Positions 15,965-25,314 are shown, counted from the first letter of the stretch. The stretch is 64,000 bases of DNA from Falsihalocynthiibacter halioticoli (GCF_025802015.1 NZ_JAOYFC010000001.1:496001-560000), one strand, 5' to 3'. Notes: generated by a model from the sequence alone, not told the origin. Program-made: numbers and translations.

Positions 15965-17491
15965 ATGATGACAAAAAGCTACATTACCACGCCGATTTAC
16001 TACGTGAATGCCGCGCCGCATCTTGGGCACGCGCATACAACGGTGATGTGTGACATCATGACCCGCAACCGCAAGGCCAATGGTGTGGATACACGCCTTT
16101 CAACCGGCTGTGATGAGCACGGGCAGAAAAATCAGGAAAGCGCCGAGAAGCTCGGCATGGACGTGATGGAGTATCTTGATCTTCGCAGCAGCGAGTTCAA
16201 AAAGGCTTTTGACCTTCTGGATGTGGATTACGACTACTTCGTGCGCACCACCCGCCCGTTCCACAAGGAGCAGGTTGCCGCCATGGAGCAGAAGTTCATG
16301 GACGCGGGCCTTATCATCGAGAAGCAATATACCGGCATCTATTGCAAAGGCTGTGAGCAGTTCAAAACCGAGTCTGATCTGAACGACGAAGGGCGCTGCG
16401 TTGACCATCCGAATATGGATGTCGAGGAGATCGACGAGAAGAACTATTTCTTCCCGCTAGAGCCGTTCCGCCAGCGTCTTCTGGATCATATCGAGGCGAA
16501 CCCGGATTTCGTGCAGCCGCCGAAATTCTTGTCCGAATTGAAAAACATGCTCGCCGAACCGCTTGAGGATCTTTGTATTTCGCGGCCCAAAAGTCGTGTG
16601 TCGCTTGGTGTGACACTGCCGTTTGACGAAGATTTCGTGACGTATGTTTGGTTCGATGCGCTCATCAACTACCTTACCAACCTTGGCTGGCCAGGGAACG
16701 ATTACCAAGACTATTGGTCTGAAGTTGAACATGTGATCGGTAAAGACATTCTCAAAACCCACGGCGTTTACTGGCCGATTATCCTGATGGGTATGGGCGA
16801 AACGCTACCCAAACGGATTTCGGTGCATGGGCATTGGCTTGGTTCCGGTGGTGTAAAAATGTCGAAATCTCTGGGCAACGTGGTTGATCCGCTCGAAATC
16901 GTTGAGAAGTTCGGTGCCGATGCGCTGCGCTACTATCTCGCGCGCCACATGCGTGCAGAGAATGACAGCCAGATTTCGGTAGAGCTTATTCAGGGCGCGT
17001 ATAATGGCGAGCTTGGCAATAAGGTCGGGAACTTGCTTTCGCGAGCGGCGAAATTCTCGGTTGATCGCTTTGACGGGAAAATCCCGACCAAAGGCACGTT
17101 GACCGAAGAGGACGAAGCTGCGCGAGCAATTGCGCTAAAGGCTGCGCAAGGATTTGCAGAGGTGTTTGCCCTAACCGATATTCCAGCGCGGACAGAAGCT
17201 CTGGTGCAGGCGGCGGATGAGTTGAACAACTATTTCACCGCTCAGGCGCCTTGGAAGCTGATCAAAGATCCTGAAACTGCTGACCGTGCGCAGACCGTTC
17301 TTTATGTCACGCTCGATAGCCTGCGGGTTTTGCTTGAAGCTTTCCGCCAGATCATTCCAACCTCTGCGGATAAGGCGCTCGCCATACTCGCGGCACCGGT
17401 TGAGGAGGGCGTTTGGTCCCCTGAGTTGGATCGTTTGGAAGAGGGTGGAACCTTCGGCGAGGTTGTCGCGCTGTTCCCGCGTGTGACCTGA
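15965..17491 (+). CDS. metG: Methionyl-tRNA synthetase
   Basis: Class I aminoacyl-tRNA synthetase charging tRNA-Met. The class I signature is PHLGHAHT (about residues 18-25) and the second is GVKMSKSLGN near 297. A zinc-knuckle region contains YCKGCEQF. At 508 residues it is the short form without the C-terminal EMAP-like tRNA-binding domain. The start was taken as the first of two ATGs at 15965 and 15968, after AGGGTTGAG; the open frame extends to a GTG at 15944 without support. It ends at a terminator shared with aroA. Confidence 0.97.
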   Translation: MMTKSYITTPIYYVNAAPHLGHAHTTVMCDIMTRNRKANGVDTRLSTGCDEHGQKNQESAEKLGMDVMEYLDLRSSEFKKAFDLLDVDYDYFVRTTRPFHKEQVAAMEQKFMDAGLIIEKQYTGIYCKGCEQFKTESDLNDEGRCVDHPNMDVEEIDEKNYFFPLEPFRQRLLDHIEANPDFVQPPKFLSELKNMLAEPLEDLCISRPKSRVSLGVTLPFDEDFVTYVWFDALINYLTNLGWPGNDYQDYWSEVEHVIGKDILKTHGVYWPIILMGMGETLPKRISVHGHWLGSGGVKMSKSLGNVVDPLEIVEKFGADALRYYLARHMRAENDSQISVELIQGAYNGELGNKVGNLLSRAAKFSVDRFDGKIPTKGTLTEEDEAARAIALKAAQGFAEVFALTDIPARTEALVQAADELNNYFTAQAPWKLIKDPETADRAQTVLYVTLDSLRVLLEAFRQIIPTSADKALAILAAPVEEGVWSPELDRLEEGGTFGEVVALFPRVT

Positions 17492-17512
17492 ACTAAACGG
17501 GTCTGAAATTAG

Positions 17513-17541
17513 AAAAGGCGCCCGATTGTGGCGCCTTTTTT
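17513..17541. terminator. Bidirectional Rho-independent terminator between metG and aroA
   Basis: AAAAGGCGCC, loop CGATTGT, then GGCGCCTTTTTT. The stem is flanked by an A-run on the left and a T-run on the right, so it can end transcription from both convergent genes. It starts about 20 bases after the metG stop and ends 3 bases before the aroA stop. Confidence 0.92.
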
Positions 17542-17543
17542 CG

Positions 17544-18818
17544 TTAATCGGTAAGTTCTGAAACCATTCCGACCTTGGCCATTTCGTCCCAGTAGTTCGG
17601 GAAGGTTTTCTGTACACAATCCGGGTTTTCGATAATGATCCCGTCGAGGCGAATTGCGGCGAGCGCGAAACACATGGCGATGCGATGATCGTTGAACGTC
17701 CGAATTTGCGTGGTTGGGGCATCAGAAACCAGATAGGGCGAGCCGTTCACCAGTAGGTCGTCTCCATCGACGGTGGCAAGGTTCGCGTTGATCCGCACCA
17801 GACCTTCGCGAAGGGCTTCGACGCGATCACATTCTTTTACCCGAAGGTTTTTCAGGCCGACAAAGCGAACCGGCGTTTCGTTAAAGGCCGCCAAAACCGC
17901 CAAAGTCGGAACAGCGTCCTGCATTTGCGAGCCGTCGACAATTGCGGGCATGTTCGGGAACATACGGATCACATCAAGCGCCTTGGCGTCGGGTTGGGCT
18001 GTTTCGCCTTCTTTGGAGTTGCCGATCGTAATCGTCTTGGCCGAAAGCGCATCTGCGGCCCAGAAATAGGTGCATGCGGAGTAATCCGGCTCAACCGCAT
18101 AGGTCGGGGAGGCATATGCTCCATTCGGAACATTCCAGCCCGCGCCTTCTTCGGCAACGTTAACACCGAACTCCGCCATTATGCGGGTTGTGACATCAAG
18201 GTATCCAGCACCGTCAAGCGCACCAGCGTTCTTGAGCTCGATGCGCAACCCGTTAGCGAGCTTCGGCGCCATCATCATGAGGGCAGAAATATATTGCGTC
18301 GAAAGGCCCGCATCCACGCCGACCTTGGCCGCAATTTCTTTTGCGCCGCCGGTGACTGTGACTGGTGGACACCCCGTTGCGCTTTCGGCAGCAAAACCAA
18401 GCTCGTTAAGCGCGGTGATGAGCGGCTGAATTGGACGGCGCTGCATGTCTTCGTCGCCATCAATGACCGTTGTGCCATCGGCCAGACACGCCGCTGCTGT
18501 AAGGAACCGTGCTGTTGTTCCGGCGTTGCCAACGAAAATCGGCTCGGCAGGCGGCTTCAACGTTCCGTCGCTCTTAACGGTCACGCTCTCTGGGTGCACT
18601 TCCGAAACTTCAACCCCGAACTGGCGCAGGGCCTCGGCCATCAGAAGCGTGTCGTGACTCACAAGGCAGCCGCTCAGGGTTGTTTCCCCTTTAGATAGAG
18701 CGGCGAGCAAAAGAGCGCGGTTGGTGATGGATTTTGAGCCGGGAACCTGTGCAACCCCCTCCAACGTCTGGTTTTCAACCGACAGGTGCAGCGTTGCGGG
18801 GGATTTCGGATTGGTCAC
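17544..18818 (-). CDS. aroA: 3-phosphoshikimate 1-carboxyvinyltransferase (EPSP synthase)
   Basis: Transfers enolpyruvate from PEP to shikimate 3-phosphate in aromatic amino-acid synthesis. Motifs along the 424 residues are VPGSKSITNRALLLAA (about 25-40), FVGNAGTTARFLTAA (about 94-108), RRPIQPL, the substrate region STQYISALMM, NLRVKECDRVEALREG and NDHRIAMCFALAA. The GNAGT motif around the residue that governs glyphosate sensitivity is kept, as in class I enzymes, though several motif positions differ from the E. coli sequence. The start is GTG at 18818, preceded by GAGGAG. MurA is the closest alternative, but the KECDR and NDHRIAM motifs favour AroA. Confidence 0.92.
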   Translation of the reverse strand: MTNPKSPATLHLSVENQTLEGVAQVPGSKSITNRALLLAALSKGETTLSGCLVSHDTLLMAEALRQFGVEVSEVHPESVTVKSDGTLKPPAEPIFVGNAGTTARFLTAAACLADGTTVIDGDEDMQRRPIQPLITALNELGFAAESATGCPPVTVTGGAKEIAAKVGVDAGLSTQYISALMMMAPKLANGLRIELKNAGALDGAGYLDVTTRIMAEFGVNVAEEGAGWNVPNGAYASPTYAVEPDYSACTYFWAADALSAKTITIGNSKEGETAQPDAKALDVIRMFPNMPAIVDGSQMQDAVPTLAVLAAFNETPVRFVGLKNLRVKECDRVEALREGLVRINANLATVDGDDLLVNGSPYLVSDAPTTQIRTFNDHRIAMCFALAAIRLDGIIIENPDCVQKTFPNYWDEMAKVGMVSELTD

Positions 18819-18913
18819 GGATGTCTCCTCGGCTCAAGGTGTCCGCGAAGTTTTACGGCGGATCGCGGGGGGTCGCAACAAGGGATTAGGGGCCGAATTT
18901 TCCTCCTGACGAA

Positions 18914-18933
18914 TTGACATTTTATATATAAAA
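18914..18933. promoter_or_regulatory. Promoter-like TTGACA with overlapping AT palindrome upstream of the maoC gene
   Basis: TTGACA at 18914-18919 is directly followed by the perfect 14-bp palindrome TTTTATATATAAAA (18920-18933). The gene starts 66 bases downstream. This looks like a -35 box next to an operator. The GntR gene just downstream of the maoC gene is the obvious candidate binder; that link is inference. Confidence 0.4.
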
Positions 18934-18999
18934 GATAGTTTCACATAGGGGCGTGGTTATGCGCTCTAGTTTGGCCGAGATACAGAAAAGGGACGAAAC

Positions 19000-19458
19000 A
19001 TGATCGTCGAGGAATATTACGAAGACTATGAGATTGGATTCTCCCGCACCACGTTCGGTCGAACAATTACCGAATCCGATATCGTTACGCACGCAGGGCA
19101 GACAGGCGATTTCTTTCCCCACCATATGGATAAAGAATGGTGTGCCACGCAAGATTTCAAACAGCGAATCGCGCACGGCACGTTGATTTTCTCTGTTGGG
19201 ATCGGGATGACAGCCACAACGATCAACCCGCGCGCAATGTCTTATGGCTATGACAAAATGCGATTTATCAAACCGGTGTTCATCAATGATACCATCACCG
19301 TCACCGCTACGATTTCCGAGAAAAAAGACCATCCACGCCGTCTTACGCATGGCATCGTGCATGAGGCGATCAAGATTACAAATCAGCGCGACGAAACGGT
19401 TCTGGTCTGCGATCACCTCTATCTCGTCGAGCGCCGCGAGCCACGCACGGAATCGTAG
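19000..19458 (+). CDS. MaoC-like dehydratase / hotdog-fold hydratase
   Basis: A 152-residue single hotdog-domain protein of the MaoC/(R)-hydratase family, cytoplasmic. The catalytic Asp/His motif is visible as GDFFPHHMD (about residues 36-44), followed by IAHGTLIFSVGIGM, the usual second helix region. Such enzymes hydrate or dehydrate enoyl-CoA or related thioesters; the true substrate here is unknown. AAGGGA precedes the ATG. It ends one base before the convergent GntR gene and near a TRAP transporter and kduD, so it may belong to a catabolic locus for an organic or sugar acid and not to fatty-acid metabolism. Confidence 0.85.
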   Translation: MIVEEYYEDYEIGFSRTTFGRTITESDIVTHAGQTGDFFPHHMDKEWCATQDFKQRIAHGTLIFSVGIGMTATTINPRAMSYGYDKMRFIKPVFINDTITVTATISEKKDHPRRLTHGIVHEAIKITNQRDETVLVCDHLYLVERREPRTES

Positions 19459-20238
19459 TTAGGTTGCCGTTAGGTCCATGTCCGGAATGAAATAGTTGGG
19501 GTATTCTTGGACCATCGAAGGAAGGTCAAGCTGTAGCCCCATGATGTGGTCCCACATACGTTGGCTCGCGAGTTCCTCGTCGCCAGCTTCGATAGCGTCC
19601 ACGACTTTTTCATGCTGCACTGTCACAAAGCTTTTGCGGCCCGGGTCGTGGAGCGTAAGTTTGCGGCAGCGGTCAATTTGGGTTTTTACCTGCTGCACCA
19701 TGTCCCAGAGACTCCCGAGGCGAGCAATTTCAGCGATCTTTGCGTGAAGCTCATCATCCACTACGTGATAGTCGCTGTTGTCACCCGTTTCTACGATTGC
19801 ATATTGCCGAGAGATAATATCGCGCAACGCGACGATATCTTCTTTGGTTGCACGTCGAGCCGCGGCACAGGTGGTTTCAATCTCAAGCGCGCGGCGAGCG
19901 ATTTGCGCTGCTGGCAGAGCGGATACGGGAATCCGCGCAACAAATGTGCCGGATTTTGGTACCACCTCGACCAGTTTTTCATCCGAGAGACGTAGAATCG
20001 CTTCACGAACTGGCGTGCGGCTCACGCCCATGGCGGCGGCGATCTCGTTTTCGGAAAGCGGAGTTCCTGGCAGGATATCCATTGCCACGATGGATTTGTG
20101 CAGATCTTGATACAAAGTTTCAGCGAGGGACTTCACTGCGCGTTGGGCAAACATTGCCTCGCCTGTCGGGGGCGCATTGGGTGCGCGTTGCCGTCGCTTC
20201 GACTTGGTCGAGACCTTTGGTTTGGACCCATCCATCAT
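19459..20238 (-). CDS. GntR-family transcriptional regulator (FCD/FadR type)
   Basis: DNA-binding regulator of 259 residues. The N-terminal winged helix includes LSENEIAAAMGVSRTPVREAILRL (split here only in description), followed by an all-helical FCD ligand-binding domain with the metal-site pattern D-H-H seen in HAKIAEIARL and the ERMWDHIMG-like end (QRMWDHIMG). A basic 25-residue leader precedes the domain. It is divergent from dctP and convergent with the maoC gene, so repression of the TRAP genes in the absence of a small organic acid is the natural reading. The start follows AGGAG. Confidence 0.88.
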   Translation of the reverse strand: MMDGSKPKVSTKSKRRQRAPNAPPTGEAMFAQRAVKSLAETLYQDLHKSIVAMDILPGTPLSENEIAAAMGVSRTPVREAILRLSDEKLVEVVPKSGTFVARIPVSALPAAQIARRALEIETTCAAARRATKEDIVALRDIISRQYAIVETGDNSDYHVVDDELHAKIAEIARLGSLWDMVQQVKTQIDRCRKLTLHDPGRKSFVTVQHEKVVDAIEAGDEELASQRMWDHIMGLQLDLPSMVQEYPNYFIPDMDLTAT

Positions 20239-20404
20239 TGCATTGTAGCTCCTACTCCTCCCCGCCGTACCAAGCCGTGTTTGTAATCGACACTTGCCTG
20301 ACGGTTTTAACTTGTATATTAGATATTGCGATAGCCGTCAAATTTTGCATTTTGGCATGACGTTATTGAGTAACCCCGAAGAATCGGGATCAAGGGAGGA
20401 AATT

Positions 20405-21376
20405 ATGAAATTCACAAATTTTAAAGCAGCTTTCGCAGCAGGCGTATTCGCGCTGGCTTCGGGAACGGCTGCATTTGCCGCTGAGACTCTCAAGTGGGCA
20501 CACGTTTACGAAGAGGGCTCGTCCTATCATCAGGTTGCTCTCTGGGCTGCTGACGAAATCAAGTCACGCACAGATGGCCGTGTTGAGATTCAGGTTTTCC
20601 CTGCATCCTCGCTCGGTAAAGAAGTCGAAATCAACGAAGGCCTTGGTCTTGGTTCCGTAGACATCATCTATACTGGCCCAAGCTTTGTTGAGCGTTACTA
20701 TGGTCCGATCGCGATTTCGGATTACCCGTTCATCATGCGCGGTTACGACCACTGGCTGTCCTATCGTGGTTCGGACCTCTTCGCTGAGCTGTCCGAGGGT
20801 TACCATGACGCCACAGGCAACCAGGTTCTTGGCCTTGTTTACTATGGTCAGCGCCACGTGACATCGAACAAACCGATCCTCACACCGGCTGACATGGAAG
20901 GTCTCAAAATCCGCGTGCCTAACTCGCCGCTGATGCTGATGTTCCCGAACGCAGTTGGCGCAAACCCAACACCTATGGCGTTCTCCGAAGTGTATCTTGC
21001 CCTTCAGCAGGGTGTGGTTGATGCACAGGAAAACCCACTTCCAACCATCAAGTTCAAGAAGTTCTATGAGGTTCAAAGCAACATCAACCTCACAGGTCAC
21101 ATCCTGAACTCGCTGCTTACAATTGCGTCTGACGATGCTCTGGCACGTGTTGGTGATGACGAAGCTGTTCTGCGCGAAGTACTCGACGCTGCTGCGCTCA
21201 AGGCTTCCGAAGAAATCCGTCAGTCCGAAGAGGACCTCGTTTCCTGGTTCGAAGAGCAGGGCATTGCAGTGAATGTTGTTGACAAAAAGCCATTCCAAGA
21301 TGCTGTACTGCCAATGCTGACAGGTGACGGTGTGCCTTACACCATGGATCACTTCAAGCGCCTCGGCGAACTGTAA
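20405..21376 (+). CDS. dctP: TRAP transporter substrate-binding protein DctP
   Basis: Periplasmic solute receptor of a tripartite ATP-independent transporter, 323 residues. The signal peptide covers about the first 24 residues (start MKFTNFKAAFAAGVFALASG). Conserved parts include LKWAHVYEEGSSYH, the GLKIRVPNSPLM segment with the carboxylate-binding Arg, and GVVDAQENPLPTI. It starts at 20405 after GGGAGGAAATT; the open frame upstream (to 20294) is promoter DNA. It heads dctPQM-kduD. The neighbourhood suggests a sugar acid such as a uronate or aldonate as ligand, which is inference. Confidence 0.94.
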   Translation: MKFTNFKAAFAAGVFALASGTAAFAAETLKWAHVYEEGSSYHQVALWAADEIKSRTDGRVEIQVFPASSLGKEVEINEGLGLGSVDIIYTGPSFVERYYGPIAISDYPFIMRGYDHWLSYRGSDLFAELSEGYHDATGNQVLGLVYYGQRHVTSNKPILTPADMEGLKIRVPNSPLMLMFPNAVGANPTPMAFSEVYLALQQGVVDAQENPLPTIKFKKFYEVQSNINLTGHILNSLLTIASDDALARVGDDEAVLREVLDAAALKASEEIRQSEEDLVSWFEEQGIAVNVVDKKPFQDAVLPMLTGDGVPYTMDHFKRLGEL

Positions 21377-21400
21377 TCAGGTGTAAAGTTGACTCCGGAA

Positions 21401-21997
21401 ATGGATCAATCTGAAAAAGACCCTCAGGACGCGCAACCCGCGCGCCCTGAGATCACATTTGCCGATAACGAAGTCGATGTATCGGATTTCGGGCTCATGG
21501 ATATTCCCGGCCTCATTGCCCTTTGGGGGCTATCGGCCATCGTGTTTATCCAGTTCTTCACCCGCTATGTGCTGAATGACAGCCTCGCGTGGACCGAGGA
21601 AATCGCCCGATATGTTTTGATTATCGTTGCATATTTCGGGGCCATTTCGGTCACGCGGAAAGGCACGCATATCTTCCTTGAGTTCTTCTATCGATATCTG
21701 AGCCCACGCGCGGGTAAATACCTTGCCGTTGCGATGGAAGCTCTGTCGATGGTGTTCTACGGATATCTTGCCTATCTCGGCTGGATACTTGCGGCAAAGA
21801 CGCGAACCAAAATGGCGTCGATCGCGATCCCAAAGAACATTCTCTACTACGCTATTGCCATCGCTCTAGCGATCATGACGGTCTATTCGCTGTACTGGCT
21901 TATTCGCAAAATCCGCCAGTCGCCCGACGACGTCCTCCGCGAAATCGAAGAACATGCGTTGCATGAGATTCACGAAGAAATTTCGAGTAACAAATGA
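21401..21997 (+). CDS. dctQ: TRAP transporter small permease DctQ
   Basis: Small membrane subunit with four hydrophobic segments in about 198 residues. It has an acidic N-terminal extension of about 30 residues and the conserved FFTRYVLNDSLAWTEEIARY motif around residues 55-75. Two starts are possible: ATG at 21401 (chosen) or TTG at 21389, the latter nearer to CAGG. The end overlaps dctM by ATGA, so the subunits are translationally coupled. Confidence 0.92.
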   Translation: MDQSEKDPQDAQPARPEITFADNEVDVSDFGLMDIPGLIALWGLSAIVFIQFFTRYVLNDSLAWTEEIARYVLIIVAYFGAISVTRKGTHIFLEFFYRYLSPRAGKYLAVAMEALSMVFYGYLAYLGWILAAKTRTKMASIAIPKNILYYAIAIALAIMTVYSLYWLIRKIRQSPDDVLREIEEHALHEIHEEISSNK

Positions 21998-23271
21998 CCC
22001 TAGTCCTTCTTTTCGTCATCCTGTTTTTCCTTTTGATCGCAGGGGCGCCCGTTGCCGTTGCGCTCGGGGTTTCCTCTCTTGTGTTCGTCCTGCTTGATGG
22101 CCTGCCACCGGTTGTTGTGCTGCATAACATGGTGAACGGGATCAACAGTTTCCCGCTTATTGCGGTTCCGTTCTTTATTATGGCGGGCCACCTGATGAAC
22201 ACCGCAGGTATCACCACCAAAATCTTTGCTTTTGCCCGTGCGGGTGTTGGCTGGATGTATGGTGGGCTTGGCCACGTGAATGTGGGCGCTAGCGTGGTAT
22301 TTGCCGGTATGTCTGGCGCGGCTGTTGCTGATGCGGGTGGTCTCGGCAATATCGAGATCAAAGCCATGCGCGAAGCGGGCTATGACACAGATTTCTCCGT
22401 TGGCATTACGGCCGCAAGCTCAACCATTGGGCCGATCATTCCACCATCGCTGCCGCTTGTTGTTTATGGCGTCATCGCCGACACTTCGATCGGTCAGTTG
22501 TTTGCCGCTGGTCTTATTCCGGGCATGCTTATGGCGTTCTCGCTCATGGTTATGGTCGGCTTCTATGCCAAGGTCCGCAACTACCCTCGTGATGAGCGGT
22601 TCAGCATCAGCGTATTTGCCCGTGCGTTCGTACAGGCGATCTTCCCGCTGTTCACGCCGATTATCATCGTTGGCGGTATTCTCTTTGGTATCTTCACGCC
22701 AACAGAGGCCGCGATTGCCGCTGTGGTTTACTCGATGTTCCTCGGTTTGGTTGTCTATCGCACCCTGACATTCAAACGCATCTTGCGCGTTTCGATGGAC
22801 ACTGTGGAAACAACTGCATCGATCATGATGATTGTTGCCGCCAGCACCATCTTTGCTTGGATATTGACGGCAAATCAGGTCGCTCAAATGTTTGCGACGG
22901 AGCTTCTTGGCTTTACCGAGAACAAAACTGCGATCCTTCTCATCATGATGCTGGTTGTGCTGATTGTTGGCTGTTTCATGGAAACCATCGCAGCCATTAC
23001 GATCCTGACGCCTGTGCTTCTGCCCGTGGCGATCACGGTGGGCGTTGATCCGGTGCACTTCGGGATTATCCTGATCCTTAACCTGATGATTGGTCTGCTG
23101 ACGCCGCCGGTTGGCATGGTGCTTTACGTATTGGCCAAGGTGTCGGACGTTCCATTCGAACGCTGTGTGGTTGCGACGGCACCGTTCCTCATTCCGCTGG
23201 TCGCTGTGCTTCTGATGCTGACCTTCATTCCGTCGCTGTCTATGTGGTTGCCAACAACCTTATACCGCTAG
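21994..23271 (+). CDS. dctM: TRAP transporter large permease DctM
   Basis: Ion-coupled transport subunit, 425 residues with about 12 membrane segments. Family motifs include SAAVADAGGLGNIEIKAM-like sequence at about residues 108-125 (MSGAAVADAGGLG), TIGPIIPPSLPLVVYG, and NLMIGLLTPPVGMVLYV near the end. It is cotranscribed with dctPQ. A strong hairpin follows 25 bases after the stop. Confidence 0.95.
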   Translation: MTLVLLFVILFFLLIAGAPVAVALGVSSLVFVLLDGLPPVVVLHNMVNGINSFPLIAVPFFIMAGHLMNTAGITTKIFAFARAGVGWMYGGLGHVNVGASVVFAGMSGAAVADAGGLGNIEIKAMREAGYDTDFSVGITAASSTIGPIIPPSLPLVVYGVIADTSIGQLFAAGLIPGMLMAFSLMVMVGFYAKVRNYPRDERFSISVFARAFVQAIFPLFTPIIIVGGILFGIFTPTEAAIAAVVYSMFLGLVVYRTLTFKRILRVSMDTVETTASIMMIVAASTIFAWILTANQVAQMFATELLGFTENKTAILLIMMLVVLIVGCFMETIAAITILTPVLLPVAITVGVDPVHFGIILILNLMIGLLTPPVGMVLYVLAKVSDVPFERCVVATAPFLIPLVAVLLMLTFIPSLSMWLPTTLYR

Positions 23272-23296
23272 GTGACGAACTAACTTCTGGCGAACA

Positions 23297-23324
23297 CCGG
23301 CGCGGAAAGTCAATTCCGCGCCGG
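23297..23324 (+). other. Intercistronic 11-bp GC-rich hairpin between dctM and kduD
   Basis: CCGGCGCGGAA, loop AGTCAA, TTCCGCGCCGG. No T-run follows, so it is not a classical terminator. It may protect the dctPQM message from 3' exonucleases or reduce read-through into kduD. Confidence 0.7.
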
Positions 23325-23430
23325 ACTGCCGCCTGAAAGGCCCATGTAAATTTGCCCGTCCTGCGCTTCGCTGTGCGTTCGGGTTAACCTTAATTGTGGC
23401 GCCTGCCACTTCTGACGAGAAAGTCTAGAC

Positions 23431-24201
23431 ATGCAAAACACTTCTCTCTTTGATCTCTCCGGAAAAGTTGCCCTCGTTTCCGGCTGTAAACGCGGCATCG
23501 GAATGGGTATGGCCAAAGCCCTCGCCGAAGCTGGCGCCGACATCATCGGCGTAAGCGCGAGCCTTGAAGCATCCGGCAGCAACATTGAAAAAGCGGTCAC
23601 GGCGCTTGGCCGCAAATTCACCGCATATCAATGCGATTTTTCTGATCGCGCGTCCGTCAAGGCATTTGCAGATAAGGTTCAAGCCGAGAATCCGGTGATC
23701 GACATCCTCGTCAATAACGCAGGAACCATCAAGCGCGCACCAGCGGCCGAACATCCGGACGAGATGTGGGACGAGGTGATTGAAGTTAACCTCAACGCAC
23801 AGTTCGTTTTGTCGCGCGAAATCGGCAAAGGTATGGTCGAACGCGGATCGGGCAAGATCATCTTCACGGCGTCGCTGCTGTCGTTCCAAGGTGGCATCAC
23901 GGTTCCGGGCTATGCCGCATCCAAAGGCGGCATTGCGCAGCTTACCAAGGCACTGGCCAACGAATGGGCGTCTAAAGGCGTCAACGTAAACGCTATCGCA
24001 CCTGGATATATTGCGACGGATAACACCCAAGCCCTTCAGGATGATGCCGATCGCTCGCGCTCCATCCTTGAGCGTATCCCCGCTGCACGCTGGGGCACTC
24101 CGGAGGATTTCTCAGGACCTGCCGTGTTCCTTGCGTCTGATGCCGCGAACTATGTTCACGGCACTGTCTTGACGGTTGATGGTGGCTGGATGGGCCGCTA
24201 A
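23431..24201 (+). CDS. kduD: KduD-like short-chain dehydrogenase (2-dehydro-3-deoxy-D-gluconate 5-dehydrogenase)
   Basis: NAD-dependent SDR of 256 residues that in pectin and uronate catabolism interconverts 2,5-diketo-3-deoxygluconate and 2-keto-3-deoxygluconate. It shows the cofactor loop SGCKRGIGMGMA (about 17-28), NNAG, catalytic Ser in FTASLLSFQGG, and YAASKGG with Tyr and Lys. The runs NEWASKGVNVNAIAPGY, IPAARWG and the ending VDGGWMGR match E. coli KduD closely. Proximity to the TRAP genes suggests the transported acid enters this step. No kduI lies in the window, so the exact substrate stays open. Confidence 0.85.
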   Translation: MQNTSLFDLSGKVALVSGCKRGIGMGMAKALAEAGADIIGVSASLEASGSNIEKAVTALGRKFTAYQCDFSDRASVKAFADKVQAENPVIDILVNNAGTIKRAPAAEHPDEMWDEVIEVNLNAQFVLSREIGKGMVERGSGKIIFTASLLSFQGGITVPGYAASKGGIAQLTKALANEWASKGVNVNAIAPGYIATDNTQALQDDADRSRSILERIPAARWGTPEDFSGPAVFLASDAANYVHGTVLTVDGGWMGR

Positions 24202-25232
24202 GGCTTCACGTCGGCACGAAGTTTCCACATCGTTGTAGAGACCTGTTCCAGCCCTGAACGCGAGGCAGCACTTTTGCCTTCGTTCAGGAGTTGGGAGAGG
24301 TCTCTTCCCACTTCTGGGTTATAAAGATGGTACACATGGCCCGAAACTGATTGCAGCGACAATTCAGAAATGTCGATGATCTCAATGCCGTCCATTCTGT
24401 TAAGGTGCGGCCCCAGTTCGCCGAGGCGTGGATAACCGTTTACACTTCGTGACAAGGAAAGCGGGCGGTCTGTATCCGTTGCATAGAGCGTAATTCGATT
24501 GGCCAACGGGCGAATTTGATCGAGGTAGAGCGCAAATAGCTCTGCGTCTACGTCGGGCGCCAATAAGATCACATTATTAAGGAGCGGCGGCATCCCGATA
24601 CGTTCATGCGCCATGCTTCGCAATGCATTGAAAAGCGCGCGTCCACCGAGGCTATGAGAGGCAAGGTCAACACGCCCCTCGCCGAATTCTTCAACGAGCC
24701 TGCGTACCGTGCGCTCATATTCATAGCTGCTCCACTCAACATCGGACACATCTTCGGTGTAGTTCAGAATATCTCCGGCAGAGGGCCAGCTGAACAGCAT
24801 GACTTTCCCTTCAAGGCCAACATTCCGCTGAAGATGCACGGCGCGCTTACAGCTGCGCTCGAAGTTCATGTAGTAGCCATGCGTGTAAAGGAGTGGGTTG
24901 CGCGCGCCGGTTGTCTCTTTGAGGGTTTCGATCACTTGGTCCATCTCGAACAATCGGATGGTTGAAAGCTCGACATCATCCTCTGGAATATAGAACGGTG
25001 CGATCTCTGCCAGTGGCTTCAAAAAGCTGTTCTCTGTGCGGGTGACATCACAAAATCCAGCGCTGAGGGGGCCACGTGTTTTGCCGTAGTATTTCTTGGG
25101 GGACTCGTTCGGATTCACGTTGCGCACTGTGAGATACGGAACAGAATCCACGATGCCCTGCGCTTGAACACCGGGGCTCATGGCCGCCGAGATAGTTGCG
25201 AGGGCGAGTGCGGATAGGGGCGTTTTGAACAT
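24198..25232 (-). CDS. Secreted alpha/beta hydrolase (DUF900-like)
   Basis: A 344-residue exported hydrolase. The signal peptide MFKTPLSALALATISAAMS ends around VQAQ. The core has LLYTHGYYMNFE (oxyanion region), FSWPSAG, and the nucleophile elbow SHSLGGR, followed by LLAPDVDAELF with an acid and SGHVYHLYNP with a likely catalytic His. DUF900 proteins share this HGY, FSWPS and SHSxGG layout. The substrate is unknown. The start was set by the signal peptide; the frame is open to 25307. Its stop overlaps that of kduD (CTAA). Confidence 0.8.
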   Translation of the reverse strand: MFKTPLSALALATISAAMSPGVQAQGIVDSVPYLTVRNVNPNESPKKYYGKTRGPLSAGFCDVTRTENSFLKPLAEIAPFYIPEDDVELSTIRLFEMDQVIETLKETTGARNPLLYTHGYYMNFERSCKRAVHLQRNVGLEGKVMLFSWPSAGDILNYTEDVSDVEWSSYEYERTVRRLVEEFGEGRVDLASHSLGGRALFNALRSMAHERIGMPPLLNNVILLAPDVDAELFALYLDQIRPLANRITLYATDTDRPLSLSRSVNGYPRLGELGPHLNRMDGIEIIDISELSLQSVSGHVYHLYNPEVGRDLSQLLNEGKSAASRSGLEQVSTTMWKLRADVKP

Positions 25233-25314
25233 GGCTTTGCAATATCCCGAAAGGAACCTTCTTAGATCAATTTCGTAAAGAATGGCGTTTTGGGCGCGGT
25301 GGCGCAATATGGAT

